Positions 33,602-40,977 of a stretch of DNA of 64,000 nt are shown one piece after another. Positions within the stretch are counted from its first letter, which is position 1, and each line of letters opens with the position of its first letter. Below the pieces are notes generated by a model. The model was not told where the DNA came from and did not search any database. It saw only the letters and a program-made list of their open reading frames with translations. The stretch spans positions 100,770 to 164,769 of the forward strand of contig CAMWME010000003.1 in assembly GCA_947175325.1 (NCBI GenBank), given 5' to 3'. The stretch comes from an uncultured Clostridia bacterium. Its GTDB lineage: Bacteria > Bacillota > Clostridia > Christensenellales > Borkfalkiaceae. The translations under genes were made by a program, and so were the position numbers.

Positions 33602-35436
33602 ATATTTTCCTCCGCTAATTTTGCTTTATGAGCCGCTATGTGCCCACATATGCGCCGTTCAACGGCCTCGGGCACCTTTTCTGACAAGAGGTACGCCGTG
33701 TGTTCCGCAATATGAATTGCATGGTCGTCGTAAGATTTAACCTCGGCCTCAGCCTTCTGCATTGCAAGGTTTTCTTCGCCGGCGCGGGCGCGGTTCAAGC
33801 CGTCCAAATCACGCGCGCCAACGAAGGAAGAATAGCCCAAAAGGTCCAAAATTTTGCCCTTGGCAAGGCTTGAAAGCTTGCCGTCCGCGTCGTTGAAAAG
33901 TCCCCTATCCAACGCCTCGTAAATGACCGTTCTGCGCTGTGCGGGCGTCATATTCAAATCGCTGTCCGCCTCGATTACCACGTCGTCCGAGGACACGTCG
34001 CTGCCCTTGAAGTACACGAGGTTTAAAACGTTGTTTTGCCCCGCGTACCTTAAAAGCCGCACGTCCGAAGCGAATTGACGGTACAGCCTTAAAACGTGCC
34101 GTCCTATCATCTTTAAGGCGCGTTTCATATAGTTGTAGGTCAAATTCAGCCTTTGGTCGTCTTGCTCGATGATAAGCTGCAGCCCCGTTGCCGAGGTTAT
34201 GCCCGCAAAGCTTCTTGCGTTTTCCGTAAGATTGCCCGTGCCCGCAACCTTAGTGAACTCGTTCAAAATGTTTTCTTCTTCCTCGCCGAACTCGGACGGA
34301 ACGCTGCCCAAGGTCAACATTTCGGGCGGCTTGCTGCCTTGTCTGTACGCTATGACCTTCCCCGGCATAAGCCCGTCCTCGGCAAGCTCGTCCGCGTCGA
34401 CCGAGCCGTCTTCCACGGCAACCACGCCCATAGCGATGCGGTTTAAAAACTCGTGCTTGCGGCACTTCACGGCGTTGTACGCGCGCTGCAAGGGGATAAG
34501 CCTATCGACCACGCTCGCCCCGAAGAAGCTGCCCGCAACCGGCAGAGAAACTTGTTTTATAAACGGGTAGTCCCTTGCGCCGTCCTCGCCGTTTTTGTAC
34601 GGCAGCTCTCCGTCGAACAAAACCTTTCCGCCCGCAACCACCGTAAGTCTTCCCTCGGGGTAGTCCGCCGAGGGGCGCGTGTAGCGCTCCAAAACGAGCT
34701 CGTAACCGTGCTTTGTTGCCGTTATTTGCGGCATATTCGGGGGGCAATCGATTTTTTGAAGGATTGGCGCGGTTATAAAATCCTTGATATCTCTGCCCGC
34801 AAGACGCACCCCGTACATACTGAAAATCTCCTCCACGGGAAGCGCCTTTGCGTGAATTATGCTGGGCTGTTCGGCAACGCTTTCAACTGACAGCGAGTAG
34901 GGGTAAATCTCAAACGGGGACACTGCAACAACTTGCACGTTGCCCTCTTTAACCGCCTTACCGTCGTCGGTTACGCCGACCGCGTTTCCGCCCTCCGAAT
35001 TCCAAACCACCTTGTAAAAAGCCGTTCCGCACACCTCCGACCACAGCGCCGCGCTGTTCATCACGCCGTCGAAATCCGCGCTGTCGTGCACTGCCGCAAG
35101 TATCGCCGACGAAAGCTCTGCCGAGTGTCTGTCGCCGTCCTCGTCGCTTGCCGCCCTCACCGTGAGCGCGGGGCGAATGCGCGAAAGCTTGGAAAGCCTA
35201 GTATCCACGATAGAGGCGATATGGTTGAAGGCAAGCCTCTGCTGCCAAAAATAATCCTTGCCCTCCTCGGCAATTTCCCCCTTCGCGTCAAAGTCGCAGA
35301 ATTGGTTTCCGCTGACGAAGTTCATATTCAGTTGCCAGCTCCGCTCCAAGCTCTTCCTCTCTTGCTGCCGCCTTAAAAAGTCGTTTTCCACCTCGCCCGC
35401 AAGCTTTTCTTCGGGCGTTAAATTCGTATTTTCCAT
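33598..35436 (-). CDS. phage portal protein, P22-like
   Basis: 612 aa. YFWQQRLAFNHIASIVDTRLSKLSRIRPALTVRAAS is typical of P22-type portals. VSPFEIYPYSLSVESV, VASVVDRLIPLQRAYN-like blocks and SATGLQLIIEQDDQRLNLTYNYMKRA follow. It forms the dodecameric DNA gate. Two dispersed-repeat copies lie inside it (34718 and, weaker, 33641). The frame is intact. Confidence 0.8.
   Translation of the reverse strand: MENTNLTPEEKLAGEVENDFLRRQQERKSLERSWQLNMNFVSGNQFCDFDAKGEIAEEGKDYFWQQRLAFNHIASIVDTRLSKLSRIRPALTVRAASDEDGDRHSAELSSAILAAVHDSADFDGVMNSAALWSEVCGTAFYKVVWNSEGGNAVGVTDDGKAVKEGNVQVVAVSPFEIYPYSLSVESVAEQPSIIHAKALPVEEIFSMYGVRLAGRDIKDFITAPILQKIDCPPNMPQITATKHGYELVLERYTRPSADYPEGRLTVVAGGKVLFDGELPYKNGEDGARDYPFIKQVSLPVAGSFFGASVVDRLIPLQRAYNAVKCRKHEFLNRIAMGVVAVEDGSVDADELAEDGLMPGKVIAYRQGSKPPEMLTLGSVPSEFGEEEENILNEFTKVAGTGNLTENARSFAGITSATGLQLIIEQDDQRLNLTYNYMKRALKMIGRHVLRLYRQFASDVRLLRYAGQNNVLNLVYFKGSDVSSDDVVIEADSDLNMTPAQRRTVIYEALDRGLFNDADGKLSSLAKGKILDLLGYSSFVGARDLDGLNRARAGEENLAMQKAEAEVKSYDDHAIHIAEHTAYLLSEKVPEAVERRICGHIAAHKAKLAEENI
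33641..33664 (-). repeat. weak dispersed repeat near the portal 3' end
   Basis: On the minus strand this reads CGTTGAACGGCGCATATGTG, then GGCA. It is partial. Confidence 0.35.
34718..34750 (+). repeat. dispersed ~30-bp repeat inside the portal gene
   Basis: This reads GCCGTTATTTGCGGCATATT, then CGGGGGGCAATCG. It nearly matches the intergenic copy at 5388. It is antisense to the gene and encodes DCPPNMPQITAT. Confidence 0.7.
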
Positions 35437-35448
35437 ATATTCTCCTCG

Positions 35449-35700
35449 TTAATTTTGCTCGTCAAGCATATTTAAAAGCCTTTGCTTTTCTTGTTCAAGC
35501 TCCTCGTCGGTTGCCTCGCCGCGCTCCTCCAATAAAAGCTTAACCGCCTTAATATCGGGCGGAATTTCCCTCTTCGTTACCTTCTTTTTCACAAGCTTCA
35601 GCTCGCCGTCCTCGATTGAAAACTCCTCAACCACCTCGCTTGTGGAAAGCCCCGTCGCGCACTTAATAAGCGCGCTTTTTACCTTTTCTTCTTTCCGAAT
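35449..35700 (-). CDS. small phage-cassette protein with probable ATT start
   Basis: 83 aa if read from ATT at 35700. That codon has AAGGAGGGG 8 nt upstream and no ATG, GTG or TTG between. The protein starts (M)RKEEKVKSALIKCATGLSTSEVVEEF and contains KKKVTKREIPPDIKAVKLLLEE, a pattern common in small proteins encoded next to terminases. A GTG at 35637 or an ATG at 35634 would cut off the conserved N-terminus. It may act with the terminase; role not known. Confidence 0.65.
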   Translation of the reverse strand: MRKEEKVKSALIKCATGLSTSEVVEEFSIEDGELKLVKKKVTKREIPPDIKAVKLLLEERGEATDEELEQEKQRLLNMLDEQN

Positions 35701-35713
35701 TTTCTTCCCCTCC

Positions 35714-37153
35714 TTAATACTTTTTTCTGCCCCGTTGCAGCCTCCGTATCCGTCGCAGCTTGTCTTGAAGCACGGGCGACGCCTCCTCGGCTTTTGCTGC
35801 GGGCTTGGGGCGCGTCATAATAAAATACCTAAGCTCGTCCATGCAGTGGTCGTCCTTCTTTACGGGCGCGTCCCCGTCTGCCCAAAAATAGGTCTTGAAC
35901 TCCTCTATCATGTTCACGCAGCTTTTGAAGATATAAATGTTCGCCTCGCCGTTATCCCGCTGTAAAAAGCTTTTCACCCGCGATACACCCGCGAATATAT
36001 CCTTGTTTACGTTAGGATTGACCACTATCCCGCGGTCGGTAAAAAGCTCGGTTACGCTCTTTGCCGAGGCAAGCGTGCGCTGGTTTGCCGCGCTGTCTAT
36101 AAGCGCGGAAATTCTTCCCTTGCCGTCCGTCTTCCACCCGAGCTTCGCACTTATCGCCTTAATTGCGTTTGCGTGGAAATCAATATCCTTCCCGCTTGCA
36201 AAGTGTTCTGCAACCACGTAGATATTTCCGTCCCAATCCACGCAGTACCAGTGCGCCGAAAGCGGGTTGTTAAGCCCCGGGTCGATAGAGATATTCTCTT
36301 GCCACTCGGGCGGGATTTTGAAGGGCTCTATCACGTGCACGCTCTCGTCAAACTCGGGATACACAAGCCCCGCCCCTTCCGAAAATTTGCCGTACTTTCG
36401 CGCGTCGAGGGCGGTCGCGTCCAAAGCGTTTTCAAGTAGCTTTGCTTCCTTTTTTGAAAGATACGGGTTGTCTTCCCAAGTCATAAACTCGTGCCACACC
36501 TCGGGGTTTTTGCGGTGGTTAAGATAAATCTCGTTATAGATAAAGGTTCTGCCTTTAAGGGGCGTCATCGTGCCGAATATATCACCGCGCTTATCCATTA
36601 CGCGCATAAGGCACTCCTCGTAAATATCCCTAGGCGGCTCCTCGTCAAACCATACGAAGTCTAACGAGCTTCCTTGAAACTTTTCCCGCCCTTGGTCGCA
36701 GCTTTTAAAGCCCAAGGTGGAGATACCGCCGTAAACGTTCTTTATCTTAATCTGGTCGATAACTCCGCCGGCGGGGCTGTCCTTGCGCCCCGAAAGCATA
36801 GTTATATCCACAATCCAGCTTTTGGGAAGATAGCTTAAAATTTTTGCTTGCGCCACGTCGCGCTGAACTTGTTGCGACAGCGAAACCACCCAACCAAACG
36901 CGTCCTTTCTGTTTTCCCGATACGGGTGATTACCCCTAAGCATCCAAATGCACTCAACGGCCCCGCACTCGGTTTTGCCCGAGCGGTTGCCGCCGAAAAC
37001 CCAGCGGTTGCGATTCTTGCACCTATGAAAAACCATTTGCTTTTTGTGTTTCTTTTTGCCCGCGTTGTACTGCGCCAGCCTATCGTTTTTTTTGCGCTTT
37101 TCAAGCTCTGCGTTTATCTCTGCAATTCTTTTTAATATATCATCCCTTTGCAT
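35714..37153 (-). CDS. terL: terminase large subunit
   Basis: 479 aa. The ATPase domain has WVFGGNRSGKTECGA (Walker A) and LDFVWFDEEPPRDIYEECL (Walker B). The nuclease domain begins ISIDPGLNNPLSAHWYCVDWDG and has a C-terminal DELRYFIMTRPKP. It pumps DNA into proheads and cuts it. The frame appears intact. It is the first gene of the head operon. Confidence 0.88.
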   Translation of the reverse strand: MQRDDILKRIAEINAELEKRKKNDRLAQYNAGKKKHKKQMVFHRCKNRNRWVFGGNRSGKTECGAVECIWMLRGNHPYRENRKDAFGWVVSLSQQVQRDVAQAKILSYLPKSWIVDITMLSGRKDSPAGGVIDQIKIKNVYGGISTLGFKSCDQGREKFQGSSLDFVWFDEEPPRDIYEECLMRVMDKRGDIFGTMTPLKGRTFIYNEIYLNHRKNPEVWHEFMTWEDNPYLSKKEAKLLENALDATALDARKYGKFSEGAGLVYPEFDESVHVIEPFKIPPEWQENISIDPGLNNPLSAHWYCVDWDGNIYVVAEHFASGKDIDFHANAIKAISAKLGWKTDGKGRISALIDSAANQRTLASAKSVTELFTDRGIVVNPNVNKDIFAGVSRVKSFLQRDNGEANIYIFKSCVNMIEEFKTYFWADGDAPVKKDDHCMDELRYFIMTRPKPAAKAEEASPVLQDKLRRIRRLQRGRKKY

Positions 37154-37201
37154 AAGACCTTTTTTGCCAAAATCCCCCTTAATTTGCGGTGTAGACTACT
37201 G

Positions 37202-37207
37202 TATAAT
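37202..37207 (+). promoter_or_regulatory. -10 box of a leaderless mRNA
   Basis: TATAAT ends 9 nt before ATG 37217. The -35 region (TTAATT at 17-nt spacing) is weak. Confidence 0.55.
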
Positions 37208-37216
37208 GTCGTCGGT

Positions 37217-37903
37217 ATGAAGTACATAAAGGTCGCGCTCGTCGTCGCGCTTTCAGCCTTAATATGCTTGTCTTTCTCGGTTCCGCACTTCGCAAAGGGC
37301 GAAACCGTTTTCCGCTACGCTTACGCTTGGGACGAGGAAGGCAAGGGCGAAACGGCGTACTTTTGCGAGAAAAAGGACCCGACGACTTCGTGGTTTGCCA
37401 TACCAGAAACCTACTGCGTGGAAATTTTAAAGGACGAAGGCGAATGGTACTATTGCCGCTACGCCAAGGACGAGGGCGCGTATAGGGCGCTTTACGGATA
37501 TTGCCTTAAAAGCACCCTAGTGCCAATTGAAGAACCGCTTGAAAACGAATACTTAAACCACACCTTCGAAGTTGAATTGCGCGCCGACCTCGGCGGTTCG
37601 CCGTTAAAGCCTCTTAAAACGAACGTTACGGTTGCCTTTTACGGCAACGGCAAGCTGAATGCCGCGGGGTTTTCCTACGTCTATTACGAGGGCAATTACG
37701 GCTACGTAGCGGGGCAAATTACCGATTACCCCAGAAACGACCGTCCCCAAGCCACCGTATCCACCGATATTAAACAGCAAGAAAATTCGGTAAACGTTAC
37801 CTTGATTACCGCCGCAGTGATAACCGCCGTTGCGGTAATCGCCGTTGCGGTTTTGTACTTTGCGGGCAAGCGCCCCAAGCTTCCGCCCAAATCAGACGGC
37901 TAA
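37217..37903 (+). CDS. membrane protein with SH3-like extracellular segment
   Basis: 228 aa. A signal peptide (about 1-26) is followed by an SH3b-like segment (TTSWFAIPETYCVEILKDEGEWYYCRYA and YGYCLKS), a beta segment and one C-terminal membrane helix near 190-212 with a basic tail. The layout is like the 38527 gene. It lies on the opposite strand inside the phage cassette and converges with the ArpU-like gene, their stops overlapping by 3 nt. It is probably a host gene. Confidence 0.75.
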   Translation: MKYIKVALVVALSALICLSFSVPHFAKGETVFRYAYAWDEEGKGETAYFCEKKDPTTSWFAIPETYCVEILKDEGEWYYCRYAKDEGAYRALYGYCLKSTLVPIEEPLENEYLNHTFEVELRADLGGSPLKPLKTNVTVAFYGNGKLNAAGFSYVYYEGNYGYVAGQITDYPRNDRPQATVSTDIKQQENSVNVTLITAAVITAVAVIAVAVLYFAGKRPKLPPKSDG

Positions 37904-38289
37904 GCAAGACAGTAATACTTTTTTACAAGCCGCACCCCCTCGCCGTAACGCCCGATAAGTCGAGCGTGCCTGGTAAATTTTACCGTTACGCGCTTGACCT
38001 CCTTCGCCCGCGCTACCGTCAATTTCGAAAGCCCCGTCCTCAACGCGCCGTAAAATTTTAAAACCGACCTCTCTCTGTCCGTAAGCGAAGACACCACCGT
38101 GTCAAGGTAGCCCCACAGCTTGGAAAGCTCCTCCTTCGCATCAATCAGCGTCAAAATGCGCTCGGCGTAATATTCACAACTCTTTCCGTAATTTGCGGAC
38201 TTCAAAGCCTTGTCAAGAATAAGATTATCCAAAGCTTTGTTAATATTGCCCGCCGAAAAATAAAACTTAATAAGCTGTTTGCTTTTCAT
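37900..38289 (-). CDS. ArpU-like phage late regulator
   Basis: 129 aa. The segment VVSSLTDRERSVLKFYGALRTGLSKLTVARAKEVKRVTVKFTRHARLIG resembles a sigma-region-4 helix-turn-helix, as in phage late transcription regulators. It sits upstream of the terminase on the same strand, where such regulators are usual. A GAGG ribosome site precedes the ATG. Confidence 0.6.
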   Translation of the reverse strand: MKSKQLIKFYFSAGNINKALDNLILDKALKSANYGKSCEYYAERILTLIDAKEELSKLWGYLDTVVSSLTDRERSVLKFYGALRTGLSKLTVARAKEVKRVTVKFTRHARLIGRYGEGVRLVKKYYCLA

Positions 38290-38434
38290 TCCGACCTCAA
38301 ATTTAACAAAACATTTGTTTGTTTTTCAAGGGTATTTTAACCCCTTAAACTTGACAAAAAACGCACAATTAAAAAATAAATTTAAAAATTTTTTAAAAAT
38401 TTGTGTAACCGAAGCTCATTCTCTCCTCAAACAA

Positions 38435-38467
38435 CTTGCGGCTTGGCAAACTAAGCCAAGCCGCAAG
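38435..38467. other. perfect 13-bp inverted repeat, possible operator or terminator
   Basis: CTTGCGGCTTGGC pairs with GCCAAGCCGCAAG around a 7-nt loop. There is no clear T run on either side. It lies just upstream of the promoter of the 38527 gene. Confidence 0.6.
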
Positions 38468-38490
38468 CAAACAAAACGAACGATAATTAC

Positions 38491-38520
38491 TTTACAAATT
38501 TTTAAAAGGTGTGATATAAT
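38491..38520 (+). promoter_or_regulatory. promoter giving a leaderless mRNA
   Basis: TTTACA (38491-38496), 18-nt spacer, TATAAT (38515-38520), then 6 nt to the GTG start at 38527. Confidence 0.75.
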
Positions 38521-38526
38521 CAAACT

Positions 38527-39993
38527 GTGAAAAAGTTATTGTGCTTCACAACTTCATTAATCGCCGCGGTTTGCGCCGTAGGTTTGGGCGGCAGCGCGCT
38601 TGCTTTTGCCGAAACGGACGGTTCGGACGAAACGGTGAACAAGCAGTACTACCCCGACACCTTTGAAATCGCACCGTCGTTTGAAAACCTTGAAGATTAC
38701 GCAGTCGGCAACGGTGAGTTCTTGTTTTTACAAGACGACCGTATCTATAAATACGGGAACGAGCTCGTAACCACCTACGAAATCAGCAATATAACTATAC
38801 AAGGACTTTATTTCGAGGGCGGAGAGTTCTACTACGAAACGGACGAAAACAAGGTTTACGCGCTTAAAAATTTCCAAGCCGCGCTTAAAAATTTCTATTC
38901 GGACGAAAACCCCGAATACAATGACGTTGACACGACGAAAACCGAAGATATTCTTCTTCCCAATAAATATAATTACTTTTTAAATGACGGGGCATATTAT
39001 TTCCTCGATAAGAATAACCCCTCCACACCCGCCATTTTGCTTGAAGGCTTTTCAAATATTAAACAGTACGGCACGACGGTTTACGCAGTAAACGGCGGCT
39101 TCCTCTACACGCTGAACGGCACGGAAGGCACTAAGGTCAAGGTTAATGACTTTGACTTGACGAAAGAAATTGAAGTCGGCAACGCATTTAAAAAGCTTTC
39201 AGATTCTTTTGAGCAAAGCGACCTTCAATTCGTCAGCTTATCAGACGACGCATATATAACGGAAGTTAAGCTAGACAAGCTTACAAAAGAATCCGTAACA
39301 TTTGACACGCTCAACACTGTTAAAGTAAAAACGGTTAAGGTAAACATTTCAGAAAAGCCTACCGCCCTTCTTTTATATACCGTAGGTGATAAAACGCACG
39401 GTATTTCCATAATCACGATGAAGGTGAAGGATAAAACCACCGATAAGGAAGAAGTTAAAGCCTATTTGATTCATCCGAGGGAAACTGAAAATATCACTGT
39501 TCACCCGTTAAAGGATAGCAAATTTGATGAAGGCACCGCAACCGAGGGCTTTATGTATTCCGCACCCATCGAAACTGTGGGCACCAGCATAAAAAATTCA
39601 GCAAACGAAATCGTCCGCGTGTCGGGTAAAGTTAAAATTTTAAAGGAACTCAAACAAAGTACCGATAACGTGCTTGAAAAAGTACTTGACGGTGATTTCT
39701 ATCTTATTGAATACGAAGAAAAAGACGAGAACGGAAACGTTACGGCAACCTATACGGGCTACGTAAGGTCTGGGCTTATTCAAACCTACGTCTTCAACGA
39801 AGACCCTCCCACCGAAACCCCCGACCCCGAAGAAACCTACGAGGATTTAATTAAACCCGTCGTTTTAATACTTTTAGTACTTTTGCTTATAGCAATTGCC
39901 GCGGGCTACCTCATCTACGTCGGCACTTCGGACAAGCGCAAAAAGAAAGCCGAAGCCGCATCTTCCGACGCTACCGAACGAGATAAACGGTAA
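38527..39993 (+). CDS. secreted-type membrane protein with C-terminal anchor
   Basis: 488 aa from GTG 38527. A signal peptide ends near ALAFA (about residue 28). A long extracellular part follows with repeated YFLD/YYET-like beta strands that could form a propeller (FLFLQDDRIYKYGNELV, YAVNGGFLYTLNG). A Pro/Glu-rich linker leads to a membrane helix (VVLILLVLLLIAIAAGYLIYV) and a basic tail. Function unknown. It probably shares a surface role with the 37217 protein. Confidence 0.75.
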   Translation: MKKLLCFTTSLIAAVCAVGLGGSALAFAETDGSDETVNKQYYPDTFEIAPSFENLEDYAVGNGEFLFLQDDRIYKYGNELVTTYEISNITIQGLYFEGGEFYYETDENKVYALKNFQAALKNFYSDENPEYNDVDTTKTEDILLPNKYNYFLNDGAYYFLDKNNPSTPAILLEGFSNIKQYGTTVYAVNGGFLYTLNGTEGTKVKVNDFDLTKEIEVGNAFKKLSDSFEQSDLQFVSLSDDAYITEVKLDKLTKESVTFDTLNTVKVKTVKVNISEKPTALLLYTVGDKTHGISIITMKVKDKTTDKEEVKAYLIHPRETENITVHPLKDSKFDEGTATEGFMYSAPIETVGTSIKNSANEIVRVSGKVKILKELKQSTDNVLEKVLDGDFYLIEYEEKDENGNVTATYTGYVRSGLIQTYVFNEDPPTETPDPEETYEDLIKPVVLILLVLLLIAIAAGYLIYVGTSDKRKKKAEAASSDATERDKR

Positions 39994-40007
39994 AATTGAA
40001 TAAAATT

Positions 40008-40043
40008 CGCCCACCGAAAGCGTTTGCTTTCGGCGGGCTTTTC
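40008..40043. terminator. intrinsic terminator
   Basis: GCCCACCGAAAGC pairs with GCTTTCGGCGGGC, followed by TTTTCC on the plus strand. Confidence 0.75.
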
Positions 40044-40091
40044 CTTCCCCCACGTCTTTTCAAATTTGTAATAAAACTCTTTTAAAATGAG

Positions 40092-40120
40092 TTGACAGCA
40101 AAAAACCAATTTGTTATAAT
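40092..40120 (+). promoter_or_regulatory. promoter of the tRNA cluster
   Basis: Consensus TTGACA (40092-40097), 17-nt spacer, TATAAT (40115-40120), about 45 nt before the first tRNA. Confidence 0.85.
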
Positions 40121-40164
40121 TTTTTAGCATTGAGTTGTAGCGGACTGCAATTCGCTTGTTCTAT

Positions 40165-40238
40165 GCGGGTGTAGTTCAATGGTAGAACACTAGCCTTCCA
40201 AGCTGGTTGCGTGGGTCCGATTCCCATCACCCGCTCCA
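40165..40238 (+). tRNA. tRNA-Gly(TCC)
   Basis: Acceptor GCGGGTG/CACCCGC, anticodon TCC in CTTCCAA, T-loop TCCGATT, and CCA is encoded. Confidence 0.93.
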
Positions 40239-40267
40239 AAGTCTTCATGCGCGCAACAGATGCTTAT

Positions 40268-40344
40268 GCGCCCGTAGCTCAGCAGGATAGAGCAACGGCC
40301 TTCTAAGCCGTGTGTCGGGGGTTCGAGTCTCTCCGGGCGCACCA
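40268..40344 (+). tRNA. tRNA-Arg(TCT)
   Basis: Acceptor GCGCCCG/CGGGCGC, anticodon TCT in CTTCTAA, and CCA is encoded. Confidence 0.93.
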
Positions 40345-40351
40345 GATATAT

Positions 40352-40428
40352 GGCGGGCGTAGCTCAATCGGTAGAGCGCCAGATTGTGGCTCTGGAGGTA
40401 GCAGGTTCGAAACTTGTCGCCCGCCCCA
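40352..40428 (+). tRNA. tRNA-His(GTG)
   Basis: Anticodon GTG in TTGTGGC. An extra 5' G pairs with C73, the histidine identity element. CCA is encoded. Confidence 0.93.
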
Positions 40429-40446
40429 TATTCTTTTTTATATCGT

Positions 40447-40521
40447 TGGGGTGTCGCCAAGCGGTAAGGCACGGGATTTTGATTCCCGCATTCGTTGGTT
40501 CAAATCCAGCCACCCCAGCCA
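40447..40521 (+). tRNA. tRNA-Gln(TTG)
   Basis: Acceptor TGGGGTG/CACCCCA, anticodon TTG in TTTTGAT, discriminator G, and CCA is encoded. Confidence 0.93.
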
Positions 40522-40524
40522 TTT

Positions 40525-40600
40525 GGCCCATTAGCTCAGTTGGCAGAGCACTTGACTTTTAATCAAGGTGTCCCGGGTTCGAGTCTCGGATGGACCACCA
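40525..40600 (+). tRNA. tRNA-Lys(TTT)
   Basis: Anticodon TTT in CTTTTAA. The acceptor GGCCCAT/ATGGACC has a C-A mismatch at pair 3:70. CCA is encoded. Confidence 0.9.
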
Positions 40601-40636
40601 CTTATAAAAAACGCCGCCTCTCTTGCGGCAATAGAT

Positions 40637-40712
40637 GCACCTTTAGCTCAGTTGGTAGAGCAACTGACTCTTAATCAGTGGGCCCAGGGTTCGAGTCCCT
40701 GAAGGTGCACCA
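40637..40712 (+). tRNA. tRNA-Lys(CTT), integration target
   Basis: Acceptor GCACCTT/AAGGTGC, anticodon CTT in CTCTTAA, discriminator A, and CCA is encoded. The 3' end plus two bases (GGTGCACCATT) recurs at 47839-47849, which marks it as the probable attachment site of the following element. Confidence 0.92.
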
Positions 40713-40714
40713 TT
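40704..40714 (+). repeat. left attachment repeat
   Basis: GGTGCACCATT, the end of tRNA-Lys(CTT). It is repeated directly at 47839-47849. Confidence 0.6.
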
Positions 40715-40717
40715 CAT

Positions 40718-40757
40718 AACCTAATTCGAATACTTAAAAGAGTATCGGGTTAGGTTA
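40718..40757. terminator. hairpin after the tRNA cluster
   Basis: ATAACCTAA pairs with TTAGGTTAT around an ATTCGAATACTT-containing loop, followed by TTTTCTTTTA. A related hairpin in reverse orientation lies at 47803-47838, at the other end of the element. Confidence 0.65.
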
Positions 40758-40807
40758 TTTTCTTTTACTTAAAAGTCAAGCGCAACGGCGGTTTATGCCG
40801 CAAAAGG

Positions 40808-40944
40808 CTATTGACTGAAATTGCGGTGTGTTAGGCTCGTGCGCCAAAGGCAAACCAAAACCCACCTAAACGCTTTTAGGTGGGTTGCTGTGTTTCGCCC
40901 TTATTTGCCTATATACACACCGCAAGAAAAGTTTCAGTCAATAG
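40808..40944. repeat. nested long inverted repeat
   Basis: The outer arms CTATTGACTGAAA (40808-40820) and TTTCAGTCAATAG (40932-40944) are perfect. The inner arms TTGCGGTGTG (40821-40830) and CACACCGCAA (40916-40925) are also perfect. A terminator-like hairpin AACCCACCTAAA/TTTAGGTGGGTT (40859-40886) lies in the middle. It sits between the recombinase stop and the tRNA end. Confidence 0.75.
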
Positions 40945-40977
40945 CACTGTGGAATAAATAGCCGTTGTTCTACGGCT

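Noticed and set aside
34153..34570. Plus-strand frames opposite the portal gene
   Set aside because: They are shadows of the intact minus-strand portal gene, with no ribosome sites.
37148..37216. Upstream start of the SH3-like membrane protein
   Set aside because: The region holds the -10 box, so transcription begins too late; the signal peptide starts at 37217.
29607..38289. Complete prophage
   Set aside because: No integrase, repressor, replication, tail or lysis genes and no attachment repeats were found.
40310..40562. Open frames across the tRNA cluster
   Set aside because: They are translations of tRNA genes and have no coding support.
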